Shown: positions 1 through 12,637, numbered from the stretch's first letter. The stretch is DNA of 64,000 nt from Mortierella sp. BCC40632 (GCA_011634665.1 WAEK01000001.1:3372501-3436500), one strand, 5' to 3'. Translations and numbers: made by a program. Notes: generated by a model from the letters alone, not told the origin.

Positions 1-1
1 G

Positions 2-319
2 AAGAAGATGGCAGATGCCAACACGGAGATTGCTATTGGTTTGCAGGCATGTCTCCAGGTTGGTCGCCTCAAGGACGAAGGCAAGATTGCCCCTGAGATG
101 ATCTCGATGATCAAGCGCAACTCGTGTGGCAAGGCCCTCGATATTGCCCGCACCTCTCGTGACATGTTGGGTGGCAACGGTATCAGTGATGAATACCACA
201 TTATCCGTCATGTTATGAACCTCGAGGCTGTGAACACCTACGAGGGTACCCATGATGTCCACGCTTTGATTTTGGGCCGTGCTATTACCGGCCTTGCCTC
301 CTTCAGTGCCACGGACTAG
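2..319 (+). CDS. GCDH: Glutaryl-CoA dehydrogenase, C-terminal part (5' truncated by window edge)
   Basis: This is the last exon of an acyl-CoA dehydrogenase family flavoenzyme. The frame is open from base 2, so the Met at base 8 is internal. It ends with TAG at 317-319. The tail carries the run [19 protein letters not shown] followed by [10 protein letters not shown], which is characteristic of glutaryl-CoA dehydrogenase rather than of other acyl-CoA dehydrogenases. The family oxidatively decarboxylates glutaryl-CoA to crotonyl-CoA in lysine and tryptophan breakdown in the mitochondrial matrix, using FAD and passing electrons to ETF. About 105 residues of a roughly 420-residue enzyme are visible. 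The N-terminal domains and the catalytic Glu lie outside the window. The family call is secure; subcellular location is inferred from the family. Confidence 0.93.
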   Translation, partial: KKMADANTEIAIGLQACLQVGRLKDEGKIAPEMISMIKRNSCGKALDIARTSRDMLGGNGISDEYHIIRHVMNLEAVNTYEGTHDVHALILGRAITGLASFSATD

Positions 320-565
320 AGAACGAGCTATTCTCCTTTTCATCTCATATCCCTAGTTTTGTCTCATAGTTTTTTTTATTGATTCATCTGCCATACTCTC
401 CCTCTCCTTAAATTCCATATAAAGTGTACAAAAGCCATATGGTATAGAATATTACTAAGTTCTGACTGTCAAAGGTGTGCTTGTGGGTATGTCAATTGGC
501 AAGGGGGAAAAAAAAAAGTGAAGTAAAAAGAGAGAAAGAAAGAGAAAAAGAGAGAAATATGAATT
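320..565. other. Convergent 3' region between GCDH and FAD monooxygenase
   Basis: A 246-base AT-rich spacer between two converging stop codons. It contains an A-rich/GA-rich stretch at about 508-556. I see no gene or RNA structure in it. Confidence 0.6.
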
Positions 566-1160
566 CTAAAGTGCAATGTTTTCATAAGACTTGAGGCTGA
601 GTTGAGGAGCTGGAGGAACAGCACCACGGTCCCTGGAGCGAGGGAGAAAACTGACTTGAGGTCGGTAGCCATACATCCTGGTCAGAGCTTTGATCCAGAT
701 CCACTCTGGCATACGGTTGATCATGAATCGGACAATCAAGTTTACGATATTCTAGAGGGTCATACAGGAGGGTGAAAGCCCAAGGATAAACGTTAGTATA
801 GTGTCTCATAAACACCACCTCCTATACTGGTTGGGACGCTCAACAAAATAACTATTTGATGGTTGGTGGAACAAACCTTGCCGAGGACACGACTCATCTT
901 GTGGCTCGTGTCCCAAGAGACCTTTGCGAGCGGGTATCGTTCCTGTCGGTAGACTTCAAAGGCCTTTGTGAGGTCATTGCAGTCTGTTGGCGAAGGGAGG
1001 TCGTAGAGCACGTTGGCCAGTGCCACGGCATCATGGATTGCACTCACAGCTCCCAATCCAGCAGCGGGGTGTAGTTTATGGCAGGCTATAAAAATTGACA
1101 TTTAAACAATACAGTTGCAAGGACCAAATATGTTTTAGAGCAGTGAGTCTGACGAGCTTA

Positions 1161-1194
<34 letters not shown>

Positions 1195-2754
1195 TTTTTT
1201 TTTTTTTTTGTTCAACATTTTAACGCCTCAGTTTCTCCACTTACCATCTCCCAACAGGACGACACGACCACTATACCAAGTCTCAAAGAGTTTTTCTTCA
1301 AGCATGACCTTGGAGATTAACTCCTTGGGTGTTTCTTTGACAAAATCACCAACAGTCAATCCAGGGTAGCTGGGCAAAGGGAAATCCTTGACTTGGTCAC
1401 ACATTGCCTGAGCAGCCTCGGGTCCCCATTCTGAATTGCGGAAGCTGTCATGATCTTGGAACGAGGCCTTATCCAGATGTTGAATCACCATCCAGCAAAG
1501 GGTGTTGCGTTTTGTAGTGAAAGTTACCCACTATATTTTATAGTATCAAAGAAAAGAAAGATTTAGAACAAGTCTGGATTAAATGGGGAGACATAAAAAA
1601 TGAGGGGGAAGGAACTTACAGTGTAGGGTTTGTCATGTCCAACAGTAATGTCAAATCTCGAAAATGTCTCTTCCATGACCTTGAATTTCTCGGCACTCTG
1701 TGGGGCTGTCTGACCCACGAGACAAATGCTCGAGAAGGGGAGTTGATGTTTTGAGCCAGTCTCTTCATCTGTACGATCGTTCTCGGGTAAAATGTCCTTG
1801 GCTGCCAATTGTTTGTAGAGTCCCTGCCGGACTGCACTGTAGGCACCATCAGCACCTACAAGGACGTCACCCTCGTACACAGATTTGTCAGAGCAAGTAA
1901 TTCGGACATGACCTCGGCGACCCTCCTCACCATCTTCGCGCTGGTGAATGGCGAGAACTTTTTTGGAGTGCAGGATCTTGTGAGGCGGGATCTGCTTTCT
2001 CAAGATGCTATAGAGATCGGGCCGTGCTATAATATGAGGGAGATAGCCGGCACTTTTTTGTTCCGAAGAAAGAGCAGAGAGTAGAGAGCATCGAGAAACG
2101 AGAAGGCAGATTTAGATACAAAGAAGCGCAGCATGTCAGTTGGTGCAGTTTTTGCAGGGGCCATTTGAGGGTACTATGCATGAGAAAAAGACGAGACAAT
2201 TTACATTTCGTTGGCGGGAGAGTAGTCGCGAACACGGACTTTGTCATCTGTCTCGCGGTAAGCGCGCGTCTGTGCAAAGGGTTTTGCCTTGGAGTAAAAG
2301 TCGTCCAGTAAGCCAAGTTGGGCGAATACAGGGAAGACATTGGCGCCAAGGCTCAAAGCCGAGCCTAAAGTTACCAAGAGCACAGGAGGGGGGGGAAAAA
2401 AAATACCCAATGGATGGAGTGAGCAGGGGATTAGTGTTGATTAAAGAGGAGACCTGTTGACATGGGAGCAGTTGTATGAAGGACGGAGAGTCAAGAAGGC
2501 TTTTGGTTGCGGAGACAGTGGAAGGGGATCAGAGTGGGGGGAGCGAGTGATGGTGATGGTGACTATTCTCCTGTGAGACAACTTGATGTACTGCACCCCT
2601 GGTACCGGATACCAAACATACCAAGGGGTTTTGCTTCGATGGAACGCTCAAAGACTGTATAGTTGATTCCTGCGCGCTCGAGGAGGACTGCAAGCATCAG
2701 ACCACCGATGCCACCACCAGCAATAAGCACTTTAAAGTCGTGACTCGGAGGCAT
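566..2754 (-). CDS. FAD-dependent monooxygenase (aromatic hydroxylase-like)
   Basis: Six exons: 2754-2622, 2364-2205, 2052-1620, 1530-1245, 1085-877 and 751-566. All join in frame to give 468 residues. The N-terminus has the Rossmann dinucleotide motif VLIAGGGIGGLMLAVLLERAG (split here as AGGGIGG then LMLAVLLERAG, residues about 10-28). The middle has the second FAD motif LVGADGAYSAVR. Exons 4 and 5 join to give GDACHKLHPAAGLG, the third FAD-contact motif, where the usual GDAAH is GDACH. This is the PHBH/FAD_binding_3 flavoprotein hydroxylase family, which uses NAD(P)H and oxygen. The substrate cannot be read from the sequence. There is no signal peptide and no clear membrane segment. Intron 4 contains a long CT plus T repeat. 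The gene stands alone and is convergent with GCDH. Confidence 0.9.
1161..1209. repeat. (CT)n followed by poly-T inside an intron
   Basis: About 13 CT dinucleotides run straight into a T tract of about 24 bases, all within intron 4 of the FAD monooxygenase. On the coding (minus) strand this reads as poly-A then GA repeats, so it is not a polypyrimidine tract for that gene. Confidence 0.9.
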
Positions 2755-4844
2755 TTTAATAAATAAAAAAAAATATCCAATCGCGCAGTTCCTGAAAAAG
2801 GTGTGGTGTTGTCACTGGTTTTTTGTGGGCTTTTGGAGTTGGAGTTGAGGATGGGAGGGATGAGAGGGAATGGGATGGGATGGGATGGGATGGTGGGATG
2901 CAGAGAGGAATTGAAATGAGAAAGAAGAAAGAGACAACACAAGTGGTGCAAAGGTTGTGTTTCCACAACAGTTGTTCCATTGTTCATCCCGACAGACCGG
3001 GTTCTGCCGCCTCTTGCAGCTTGCCGGTTTGCCTGCGGTTGCTCACTTGTCTTTTCTCTTCAAATCGCCTTTTTTTTTTATATAAATTATCTCACTCTTA
3101 TTTTTCCTGACCGATTTGGCCGATAGCAGGCAGTGAGCCTTCTTTTGTTGCACCTCTCAATCGCTCGCATGTCCCCACCTGTGTTGCCCCACGCCCACAC
3201 GCAGCTGAGCAAAAAACGATGCCCCCATTGGCATCAACACATTTCTGCGCTTGTATGTCTCCCAATTGCTCTCATCTTTGTGTTACTCTCGAACCCAGAA
3301 ACGAGGCAAAAGCTTTTTCTCCAGTTTGATGCGCCACATTCGACACGGAAGCTGTTGCACATACACTCTTTCAGCCTCCTCTTTGCCATTCATCAGCGTC
3401 TGCTTCTTACATCTACGAGCCTTTAGTGCCTACTGTAAACACAAGTTAGCTGTCTGTGTGATCCATTGATCGCTCGATGTATCCGTCTGTAGATGGGCGT
3501 TCCTTTTCTCATTGTGCTGTAGACCTGTCCAAGGACTAATGCTTCTTGATGCGTATGAGCTGGAGAGATAGTGTTTTTCTAAGATGTTTGAGAATAGTGT
3601 AACTTGCAGATGTTACTCAGCCAGCATGCCTCATTGGGCGGCATACCTTTTGCACATGGAAAAGGAAAGGCGAGGGATGTTAGTCTGGGTTGTAAACACT
3701 TTTCCATATCGAAAATGAGCGGTTTCCAAGATTCTGTGCTTGCATTGGTAGAACGAAGAAAGGACGCTAACAAAGAGGGGATTCAGAAGGACCGAGTTGT
3801 CCGTGCCGACTCTCTGTTTGCAAGCATGCCAAAATATGGGTGCTGAAGAAGGGACATCAGTAATTGTGGGTTTCGGTACTACTGAAAAAGTGGGAGGAGG
3901 TCAACCTCATTGATAGGGTAACCCCGTCAACAGCCAAGGAGCTGTGCGAGTGTTCGGTGGCTTCCGATACTAATAATGGCAAGCTTCTTTTACTCCACGA
4001 AGTCTTCTGCCGTAACCTTCTGTTGCAACCTTCTGTGGCTCGGGTCGACAGGTTCTACAGACACAGAGAGTTTCGATGGGGAAGCAATCACACAATATGT
4101 CCAACCACTATGTTAGAGAGCTGCTTCCTCTGCATCCAATCTCAGAATAAAGCTTAGTTTAAAAAAGAGAATGTCTCAGAACCGAGAGTCAAAAGGATCC
4201 TGGCTAAGAAGTTGCGGTGTACCAAGTGATTGCCACGCTCCATAGCCAATTGACGCAGCGCAATTGGAACTAGCAATCATTCGGATATTAAATCACTGGA
4301 GTAAAAGGACGATAAAGGAAGAAGCTGATGCCTTATTCACACGGGATCCGCTCAGACCTAGTATCATAGAGCTTGATCAAGAGAGTCAGGACATATAATC
4401 TGTATCGCACGAGAGACAGCCAGGACCTGTCGTCGCGCCAGCTGCGTTTTGACTTAAGAACAATAGACGCACTAATCCACCTTTTTTTTTTTTTTTTTTT
4501 TTTTTCTTGGATCTTCCTCGTCCCCCTATCAACTCTTAGGTCAAGCTCAGCATACCAGACCTGCCTGAATAAACTTATCCCTATAAGACGAAAAGTCGAA
4601 GACTGGTACAAGGAATAAGTACCCAGCTGGCCCCTCCTGAAGACTTCGGTGACGTAATTTGCGCCAAAAAAAAAAAAGCCAAATTGTTCAGCCCATTCGA
4701 ATGGACTCGATACGCGGCTTCCCATACTGTTGCCACGAAGCTCAACTTTTTGCCTATTTAAACTTGCAGTATACTTGCACCGGGCAAAGCAATCTCTTCT
4801 TTCTTCCTTCTCCCGACAAGCATTCCAAGATCCAGATCAGAACC
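2755..4844. other. 2.1 kb intergenic region with no recognised gene
   Basis: This region lies upstream of both the FAD monooxygenase (minus) and N-myristoyltransferase (plus), so it should hold both promoters. Short open frames exist, for example 3604-3846 and 3864-4157 on the plus strand. They show no recognisable domain, no conserved splice pattern and no family resemblance. A 20-base stretch of tandem GGGAT units lies around 2870-2895, and a T tract of about 24 bases at 4482-4505. CTATTTAAAC near 4755, about 90 bases before the NMT start, is AT-rich and could be a core promoter element. Confidence 0.6.
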
Positions 4845-5625
4845 ATGTCAGGCAAGGACATCAGCAACAACAACAACAAGGGCAAGGCTCCTGCCAACAA
4901 TGCTGCCCTGAGTGCTGCTCGGTTCGAACAGGAACTGGCGAATGCACCCGCAGATGTTCAGGAGAGACTCAGGGCATTACTGCAACAGATGGCGTTGAGT
5001 GCTGGCGGTGACTCGGCCTCGGCCTCTTCAGGCAAGACACCAAAGTCAATGGAAGAGCACAAGTTCTGGAAGACCCAACCCGTTGTCAAGCATGGTAATA
5101 ATATTTCACACAAAGTCCAATTCCTTACTCTCTCTCAGGAAGTGAGGAGGCAGTGTTTTTTATTTTATGTTATTATTTTGATCTGAAAGCGCCAAGGATG
5201 GGAATGACATGGGGGGAGGGATCGCCAAAGCTCGTTCCATTTTCTTATGAGCTTTAGCATCTATTGCCTTCACTACATAGACGAGGTCGTGGAAGAGGAA
5301 GGCGCAATCGAAGCGGATATTCCCCACGATCAGATCAGGGCTACACCATACCCTCTGCCCAAGGAGTTTGAATGGTCTTTGATCGATGTCCAGGACGACA
5401 AGGAGGTCAAGGAACTCTACGAACTCTTGACTCACAACTACGTCGAGGACGACGATGCTATGTTCCGATTTGATTACTCGGCCGAGTTCTTGAAGTGGGC
5501 CTTGTTGCCTCCTGGCTGGAAGAAGGCCTGGCATATTGGTGTTCGCGTGGCGTCGAACAAAAAGTTGGTCGCCTTTATCAGTGGTATCCCACAGGATATC
5601 CGCGTCCACAGCAGGTAATTCCCCT

Positions 5626-5657
<32 letters not shown>

Positions 5658-6698
5658 TCAAGCACCCTTGGGAATTTCATTTGGATCCATATCACTCTCA
5701 GATCCTAACGAGCTGTATTCGCCTCTTGTACATCCCCATAGTGTCAAGCGCATGGTGGAGATCAACTTTTTGTGCGTACACAAGAAGCTTCGCAGCAAGC
5801 GTTTGGCACCAGTCATGATTAAGGAAGTGACACGCAGGACTCATCTTGAAGGCATTTTCCAGGCTGTTTATACCGCAGGTGTCGTCCTTCCCAAGCCTAT
5901 GGCTACTTGCCGCTACTTCCATCGGTCGCTTAACCCCAAGAAGCTGGTCGAAACTGGATTCTCACATCTTGGCAAAGGCATGACCATTGCTAGACTAACC
6001 AAAATGTACAAGCTGGATTCGAAGACGAACACGCCTGGATTGAGACCAATGGAAGAGAAGGACGTCCCCGAGGTTGCCGTGTTGATGAACAAATACATGT
6101 CGACAATGGAGCTTGCACCCATCTTCCAGGAAGAGGATGTTCGTCACTGGTTGATCGCCCGTCCTGGAGTCGTCTGGGGCTATGTTGTTGAGGTAAGAAA
6201 TGTTTTTATAATCCAGCTTTCCTGTTGATTTGAAGTCTCATTGATCCTTAACATAAATTTGGCTTGTGATTCTGGCAATTGGAATTCGTACAAAAATAGG
6301 ACCCAGAGACGAAAAAGATCACAGATTTCTTCTCGTTCTACGCATTACCATCGACTGTCATCAACAATCCAAAGCACTCCACATTGAATGCCGCCTACTG
6401 CTTCTACTATGCTGTTCAAACCCCAGATGAGGCCCTTGAGAAGATCACAGACGCCGAAAAGAAGAAGGCTGCACGCGAAGAGGCTATCAAGGAGCGTTTG
6501 TGCGGACTCATGAACGATGCTCTTATCCTCGCTGTTCAGAACAACTTTGATGTCTTTAATGCTCTCAACCTTCTCGATAACTCGCTCTTCACAGATGATC
6601 TCAAGTTTGGACCAGGAGATGGATATCTTCACTTTTATCTCTACAACTGGAGGTGTAGAGACGTTGACAGCCAAAAGGTTGGCTTGGTCATGCTCTAG
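4845..6698 (+). CDS. NMT1: Glycylpeptide N-tetradecanoyltransferase (N-myristoyltransferase)
   Basis: Four exons: 4845-5094, 5281-5614, 5742-6192 and 6300-6698, joining in frame to 477 residues. The enzyme transfers myristate from myristoyl-CoA to N-terminal glycines of target proteins. Seen: a low-complexity N-terminus (about 70 residues), then the catalytic fold with [73 protein letters not shown] and the C-terminal [14 protein letters not shown]. The chain ends VGLVML. In this family the C-terminal carboxylate acts as the catalytic base (known from yeast Nmt1), so an exactly preserved C-terminal Leu supports the model's end. Length matches fungal NMTs. It is single-copy and essential in the fungi studied. 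The ATG was chosen because it lies 5' of the disordered lead and no in-frame upstream ATG is linked to it. Intron 2 begins with a CT microsatellite. Confidence 0.96.
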
Positions 6699-6787
6699 TC
6701 CATTTTTTGTTGCACCTTTCTTAAAGTGCTCAGGATGATAGGAATCTCTATTGTGCTTCAAACATGCATTCCAATGAAAAACGACGC

Positions 6788-6816
6788 TTTTTTTTTTTTT
6801 TTTTTTTTTTTTTTTT
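6788..6816. repeat. Poly-T tract (about 29 bases)
   Basis: A homopolymer between the converging 3' ends of NMT and the CLYBL-like gene. It may belong to the 3' untranslated region of either. Confidence 0.85.
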
Positions 6817-6967
6817 CAATTGCAATTATTCTCGTCAGCAACAAGCTCAGTCTCCTGACGGAGCAAATTTAATGTCACTTTCTAAGGAGGAGGGTAGGAG
6901 GGGGGGGGGGTACGCTGCGGTCAAAACTGAGGGTAAATTGATTTGCTTCAGTTCAAATGCATCATAC

Positions 6968-9433
6968 TTAGGCGGATTGGGTAGAGCCATCCTTCTTGCC
7001 AGAGGCTGAAGTGCTAGCAGAGCTAGTCGTGCTGACAATAGTGGTGGATGAGGAAGTTGCTGCAGGATTACCGGCCTGGAGAATCTTTTGGCGTTCCTCT
7101 GGTGTTGGGATGACAACATTTCCTTGTCTAGCCCGGTTAAGGATCTTTTCAGCCCACTTGACGACAGGAAGATCAATTCTACAAGCGAAAGGGATGTAAG
7201 GTGGAGATTGAAAGGAATCCAGACGGCTATAAGTAACTTCTTATTAAGTCAATCTTACATCATTTGGCTATTGTAGTGTATCTTAGTGCCTTACACTTTG
7301 CCATTGTAGTTGAAAGCTCCAACACCTCGCTTTGCGTGCTCCTGATAGCCCTCGCTAATGTCGGCGGCCCTGGCGATTTCTTTTGAGACGGAATTTGTAT
7401 AGAGTTTGTATTGTTAGTACACAATCAAGGACATTCAATGATTTGCGCAACGAGCAATGGCGTGAGAAAACATTTACCATGTTCAGTAGGCAAGAAGCAG
7501 CGTTGAATAATTTCAATTTGGCGGGGGTGAACAGCCTGTTTGCCCAAAAATCCCATTCTGCGACCAAACTCGCATTCGTCTTTCAAAATTTCATCGTTCT
7601 TATAGTCCATGCAAACCTAAGCATAACAGAAATAACGGTTAGACTTGGTAAGATAAGGGCAAAGACGTGTGTCACAATTCGCCTTTAAGAAAAATATTTA
7701 GGTCTCCATAAGCTCGTAGTGCGCTTGTAACTAACCAAGTCAATTGCTTGAAGTCCGTAAGCGTGTGCCGCTGTGACAATAGCCGATCGTCCGTAAAGCA
7801 TCTCTGTACCTTCCCGTGTTCGTGTCAGGCCAAGATCTGCACAATAGTCTTCGGCTGCAAACTATTAGAAATGGAAAAATTACGCGTGAGATCCGTGGAT
7901 CAAACAATTATACCATCATTATACTCAATATGGATTTGTACAAATAGTTGGTTGGGACTTTACCACTAGGGCATCAACACGTGGATCGGCAGTAGCAATC
8001 TCCTTCAAGTTCATGATTCCAAGTGCGCTCTCAATTGAGGCCATGATCCTCACATTTCTGCGACTAGAGTTGATAGAAGACGCACATACAGTCCAGACCA
8101 TAGTTGAGTTTAAAATCCATATTGGGTCTATACTTCAAACAATGCTGGTGCCGAGTTCGAGTAAAGACGTGACGACTGAGTTACTTACGTGACGGAAGGC
8201 GCGACACTATCGACCATATGACTAACAAACTGGATATCCTTTGCAGACTGTACTTTCGGAATCACAATCGCCTGAAGTCTGCTTGAGCGGAGCTAAGACA
8301 GACACCATCCAAAGAAACAAATGTTTTTCACAAGAGAGACGGCACGTTTAAGTAAAACATACATGAACACGTAATGGGAGCAACAAGAAACCTGAGAGAA
8401 AGGTATTTATACTTACGACAACATTGAGATCATCAAACTCCAGTCCCGACCCGACAGCATTGATCCTGACAGCCTTCTCGGCCTTTCTGTGTTCCGAAGC
8501 TTCTAATGCATCAAAGACCATCTCACGAGCAATGTTCTTTCGATTATGGGCAACACCATCCTCAAGATCATAGACCAGACAGTCCGCTGTTAAAGACAGC
8601 GAGGACTTGAGCTTGCGTTCATCGCTTCCAGGGACTGAAAAGGGCGAATAGAATGGCAGCGCGTCACACAGTAAACCCAAAAAAAAAAGTCTCAGTGCAA
8701 TGTTACAATGACTAAGGCGCTCACTTGCATACCCGACCCAACTTGTGTCAAGGAGAGTAAAGAGATAGGAGGGGATGGGAGGGGGATGGAAGTAGCCACA
8801 ATAAAAAAAATGATTTAAAGGTAACAGGAGATATCCATACCATAAAAGATAGACCTTCGGATGCGTCGTTCCGGCTCCTGTCCAAAAATGAAGGTAGTCG
8901 AAGATCCATTTGAGAGAGAGGACGATGCCGATGAAGTTGTCGAGGGTGATAGGGCCGAGGTTGTAGAGGAAGGAACGACGCTGCTATCATTCGCCTTGGC
9001 TGTTGTGGATGAGTTAAGGTATCGGCGCCCAACAATGTTGGTGGCTCCAAGGGCTTTGAGCGAATATGGCGTTGTTGGAAAACAGAACGATGGTGTCCCG
9101 AACGCGACAATAGCCAAGAGAATTCAGTGAAACCCGTTCAGTCGCGTATAGAAGGAGGCGGGAAAGGGTCACAAGCAGTCAGTTAGTAGCTCTCTATCGT
9201 GGGAATGTGGGGAAGGATACTCCATTCATGTGTAATAAGCGCGAGCCGTTGACTGTCGGGTCCCGCCGGTTCACAACGCTTCAACTAGGGAGGGGGCGGA
9301 GGGGCTAGGTTTATTCCCACAGGTACTTGCTTCCAGAAGTAAGGGCTACCATGCAAGCATTACCTCTGGTGACGCCCAAAGCTCTAGTAAGAGCGCTACG
9401 GTTGACGGTTGTTCGAATGTGTGCTGCGAGCAT
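6968..9433 (-). CDS. Citrate lyase beta-like protein (HpcH/HpaI aldolase family, CLYBL-type)
   Basis: Nine exons: 9433-9364, 9053-8841, 8634-8417, 8292-8189, 8057-7964, 7861-7736, 7616-7478, 7379-7295 and 7178-6968, giving 419 residues. Family landmarks: VPGSDERKLKSSL, CLVYDLEDGVA, KAVRINAVGSG, IVIPKVQSAKDI, MASIESALGIMNL, FAAEDYCADLGLTRTREG and GFLGKQAVHPRQI, covering the metal- and CoA-binding residues of the CitE-like TIM barrel. Human CLYBL is a mitochondrial citramalyl-CoA lyase, and the same activity is plausible here. The 5' end is a judgement. The long open frame around 9117 has no ATG and a TGA just upstream. A separate exon at 9433-9364 encodes MLAAHIRTTVNRSALTRAL, an Arg-rich, acid-free presequence typical of mitochondrial import, and joins in phase at an AAAG acceptor. 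The C-terminus is Ser/Thr/Ala-rich. Confidence 0.88.
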
Positions 9434-9657
9434 GATTTCGAGGCGGGTTGATGGCCCTGTTGAGAATCCTGGGACTGAAGAGTAGGCAATGAGGAGATAA
9501 AGGTGAAATGGCTTCGAACGCAGGCCACCTGGTCACTTCCAGCCACACTTTTTCCTCTTTTGTAAATGATTTGTGACAGCCATTTGGATATTATGGTGAT
9601 CTCGGACGAATCTCACAACGACCTTCTTCATTCCTCCCACCTTCTCCGAGCTTGGTC
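9434..9657. promoter_or_regulatory. Divergent promoter shared by CLYBL-like gene and RSM22
   Basis: Only 224 bases separate the proposed ATG of the CLYBL-like gene (minus) from the first ATG of RSM22 (plus). Both products are predicted mitochondrial, so a common regulatory region is possible. No specific factor site is claimed. Confidence 0.45.
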
Positions 9658-10873
9658 ATGGCATCTCCACTTCGCCATTCTGTTCGCTACAGCTCAACAG
9701 GCTATGGGCCATCTCACCTGTCTGAGTTGCTGGTATCTCAATTTGACCGAATGAGTCTTTCTCCATTTTCCACCTCTTTCGCAAGAACCTGCCATGCTTG
9801 TCGGACTAACCTCCGAGGGAGCCATGCAATCCGAGGATATGCTCGTATGTCGAGGGCAAGACCTATCACTCCTCGGCTACCTGGTTCTAGAGTTAACAAG
9901 GAATCTTCTCAGGAATCGATGCTCAACCATTCATTGGCAGAGAGCCCTCGACCAGGAAAAAAATCGTCATCATCTCTGGATTTACCATTTGATATCAAGC
10001 AGTTAAAGCCTGCCCCTGAGCCAGTGTATGACCCCAACATGGTCATCTTTCTCGACAAGCATGGAAAAGTAACCATGATACCTCACGACGATCGAGTCAG
10101 AGAAAAATCACTAGTTGAAGAAAGTGATCTGCTGGCTGATAGCAGTGAGTCGTTTCAGAGAGGATCCAAGGAGATGGAGTATGCCAGAAAACGGATCGGT
10201 CAGGTCGAGCTTCCAAATGATATCCAGGACGTTATCCGATCTATCGTGGGAGGTGAGTACTCCGCTGAATATCAGTCATTGATGCTCCAGCTACCGCTCG
10301 ATCCGCCCTTTTGCAGCTTTAAAAATTTCATCAACTGAAACTCTAACATGATATTCGCTAACATGTATAGATAGCGACAAGAAGAAGATCAGAATGGACG
10401 CACTCCGACTCTATAATTCGTTGAGGTCAACGGGAGCCCTCGATGAGGATGATACTGAGCGACCAACAATCCGTAAGAATTAATCCTTCCTCAGCAATAG
10501 CGAGTACTTTTGAACGAACGATACCTCGATACTTGCCCGTTACATCCTAACCCCGTCCATTTCCATTATCTATAGGTGTAAAGAGTGGCGCAGGGAATCT
10601 AAAAGCTAAAGAGGACAAACCAGTACCTGCTCATATTCTATCATATGGCCCCGACGAATCGGTTGCATACATTGCAGCTATTGCACCGACAACCTACAGC
10701 GCCATCACTAACGTCCTCCATGAAGTTAACCGAAGAGTCCCCGATCTGAACCCAAAGACATTCCTTGACTTTGGAACGGGTCCCGGAACTGGTATTTGGT
10801 ATGAATCTTGGCAACGCTCGGCTTGTGTTTTCATGAGATAAAAATGGATGCGATCGATCATTTTTTGGCTCAT

Positions 10874-10916
<43 letters not shown>

Positions 10917-12637
10917 GCTTATAAATAGGGCTGCAAACAATGTGTGGAATACATCCACCAAGTATACAGGTGTTGACGCCTCTACAGACATGCTGGCGAC
11001 TGCAGAGGATATTTTACATGATCTATCGAAAACAAGAACGCCTATTAACGACGTTTCTCTCAGAGCATTCATGTCTCATGGATCTAAGGTATATGGCGAC
11101 TTGAGTTGCCCTGATCTGTGTACAACCGAGCCTATGGAGTGGAATGTAAATCCCCATCTGGTTCATATGCTAACTTGCAACCAAACTCATTTGTTCATAC
11201 AGGCTTCAAAGTACGATGTCGTCATGAGTGCCTTCACATTGAGCGAGATCACTTCTCCCGAAATGCGAAGATCAACTTTGGAACAGCTATGGGACTCTAC
11301 AAACGATATGCTGGTAAACTTTAACCCCTGTCTACAGCACTAGATATTTCGTTCTTGGGTTTTTACTCGCTGCACGACTATACATTTCAACAGATCGTAA
11401 CCTGGTAATACTTGCTATTTCTATGGAAATAGATTCTTATCGACCGTGGTACACCTAGTGGATTCAAAATCCTTGCTGAAGCTCGGGAACAGATCTTGGG
11501 ATTGGATGAGGGCTTGGCCGACACTCGACCAAAATATGACCCCTATGGAAATTTGCTCCCTGAACCGGAGCCAGTTCCACGCGCTCCTGCCCATGTCCTT
11601 GCACCCGTAAGAGCTCTTGAGATTTTCTTTTTATTTGCTCCGCTGGCATTTTTTTTGGGATCGGTACTAATGGTCAAGTTTTTTCTTTCTTTCTGGTTAT
11701 CCCATTTATCTGAGTAGTGCCCTCACGATAAAGTATGCCCCGTGTTTGCTAATTTGCACAAGGATACACTATGGTGCCATTTTTCACAGAAGGTTCAGAG
11801 ACCAGATTTCGTCGTAAGTTTCTTTCTTTTTTTTTTTTTTTTTTTTTTTTGTCTACACCTTCGAGAAGAATGTGAATCTACCACTTGCTGTTCTTTTCTT
11901 TTTTTATATATATGTGCGCATAAGTGTCTAACTTCCCTATGGCCTGGGACCTGCTCTTTCAAATTTAGCGCAAAACGAAGCACTCCAAAGAGAACTTTGA
12001 GGATGCCAAGTATTCATACGTTGTTCTCCGCAAAGGACCAAGACCAGTACTTACAGCACCAGTGACTACTGTCCTCGAGGAGACTTCCTTGACACTAGAT
12101 GAATTGGATTCCAAGTCAATTGAAGGCAAGAAAAAACGAACAAAATCGGTACCTCCTCCTCCTGTCACATACGACAACTTTGATGATATGTACAAGGCCT
12201 CTCACACTTGGCCACGACTTATCGTCCCACCGATCAAAAAGGATGGACATGTAGTGATGGACTATTGTGGTACTCATGGATTCCTGGAGCGGATGGTGAT
12301 CCCAAGGTCCCAAGGCAAGATCCCTTACCGTGATGCCCGAAAGGCCATGTGGGGTGACTTGTTCCCACATCTGCCTAAGAACAAGTCTGTCCAAAAGGAG
12401 ATTCGGGATGGAATGGGTGTCAAAGCAAAGCTTACGGAAGATGGTCCTGAATCGGACACGCCCACATCGCCATCGCTACGGAAGCGTCGGACTAATATGA
12501 GTTCCAAACAGTTGTTGGAGAGGTCCAAGCAAAAGGAGAAAAAGCAGAGTCGCCAAAAGATCACATTGAACGAGATGGGAGGCAAATCCTCTCGGCGGAA
12601 GGACGATAGTGAACAAGATATTGTTCTAAACCTTTAG
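9658..12637 (+). CDS. RSM22: Mitochondrial ribosome assembly methyltransferase-like protein Rsm22/METTL17
   Basis: Eight exons: 9658-10252, 10371-10472, 10576-10798, 10929-11088, 11203-11313, 11433-11606, 11718-11813 and 11969-12637; 709 residues. Family features in order: an Arg-rich N-terminus suited to mitochondrial import; AYIAAIAPTTYSAITNVL; a class I SAM motif FLDFGTGPGTGIW split between exons 3 and 4; GVDASTDML; DVVMSAFTLSEI; ILIDRGTPSGF; and the cysteine cluster CPHDKVCP with a following WCHFSQKVQRPDF. That cluster is the Fe-S binding site shown for METTL17/Rsm22. YSYVVLRKGPRP follows. The protein is needed for small-subunit mitoribosome assembly. The C-terminal 100 or so residues are basic and lineage-specific. 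A second in-frame ATG at 9751 could be the true start. Introns contain a CT repeat (about 10877-10910) and a T tract (about 11827-11850). Confidence 0.93.
10877..10916. repeat. (CT)n microsatellite with T tail in RSM22 intron 3
   Basis: About 17 CT units and a short T tract lie just upstream of the exon 4 acceptor. On the coding strand this is an extended polypyrimidine tract, so it may contribute to acceptor recognition. Confidence 0.85.

Noticed and set aside
3604..4157. Two plus-strand open frames (80 and 97 codons) in the 3-4.8 kb gap
   Set aside because: No family resemblance, no splice partners and ordinary composition for non-coding DNA.
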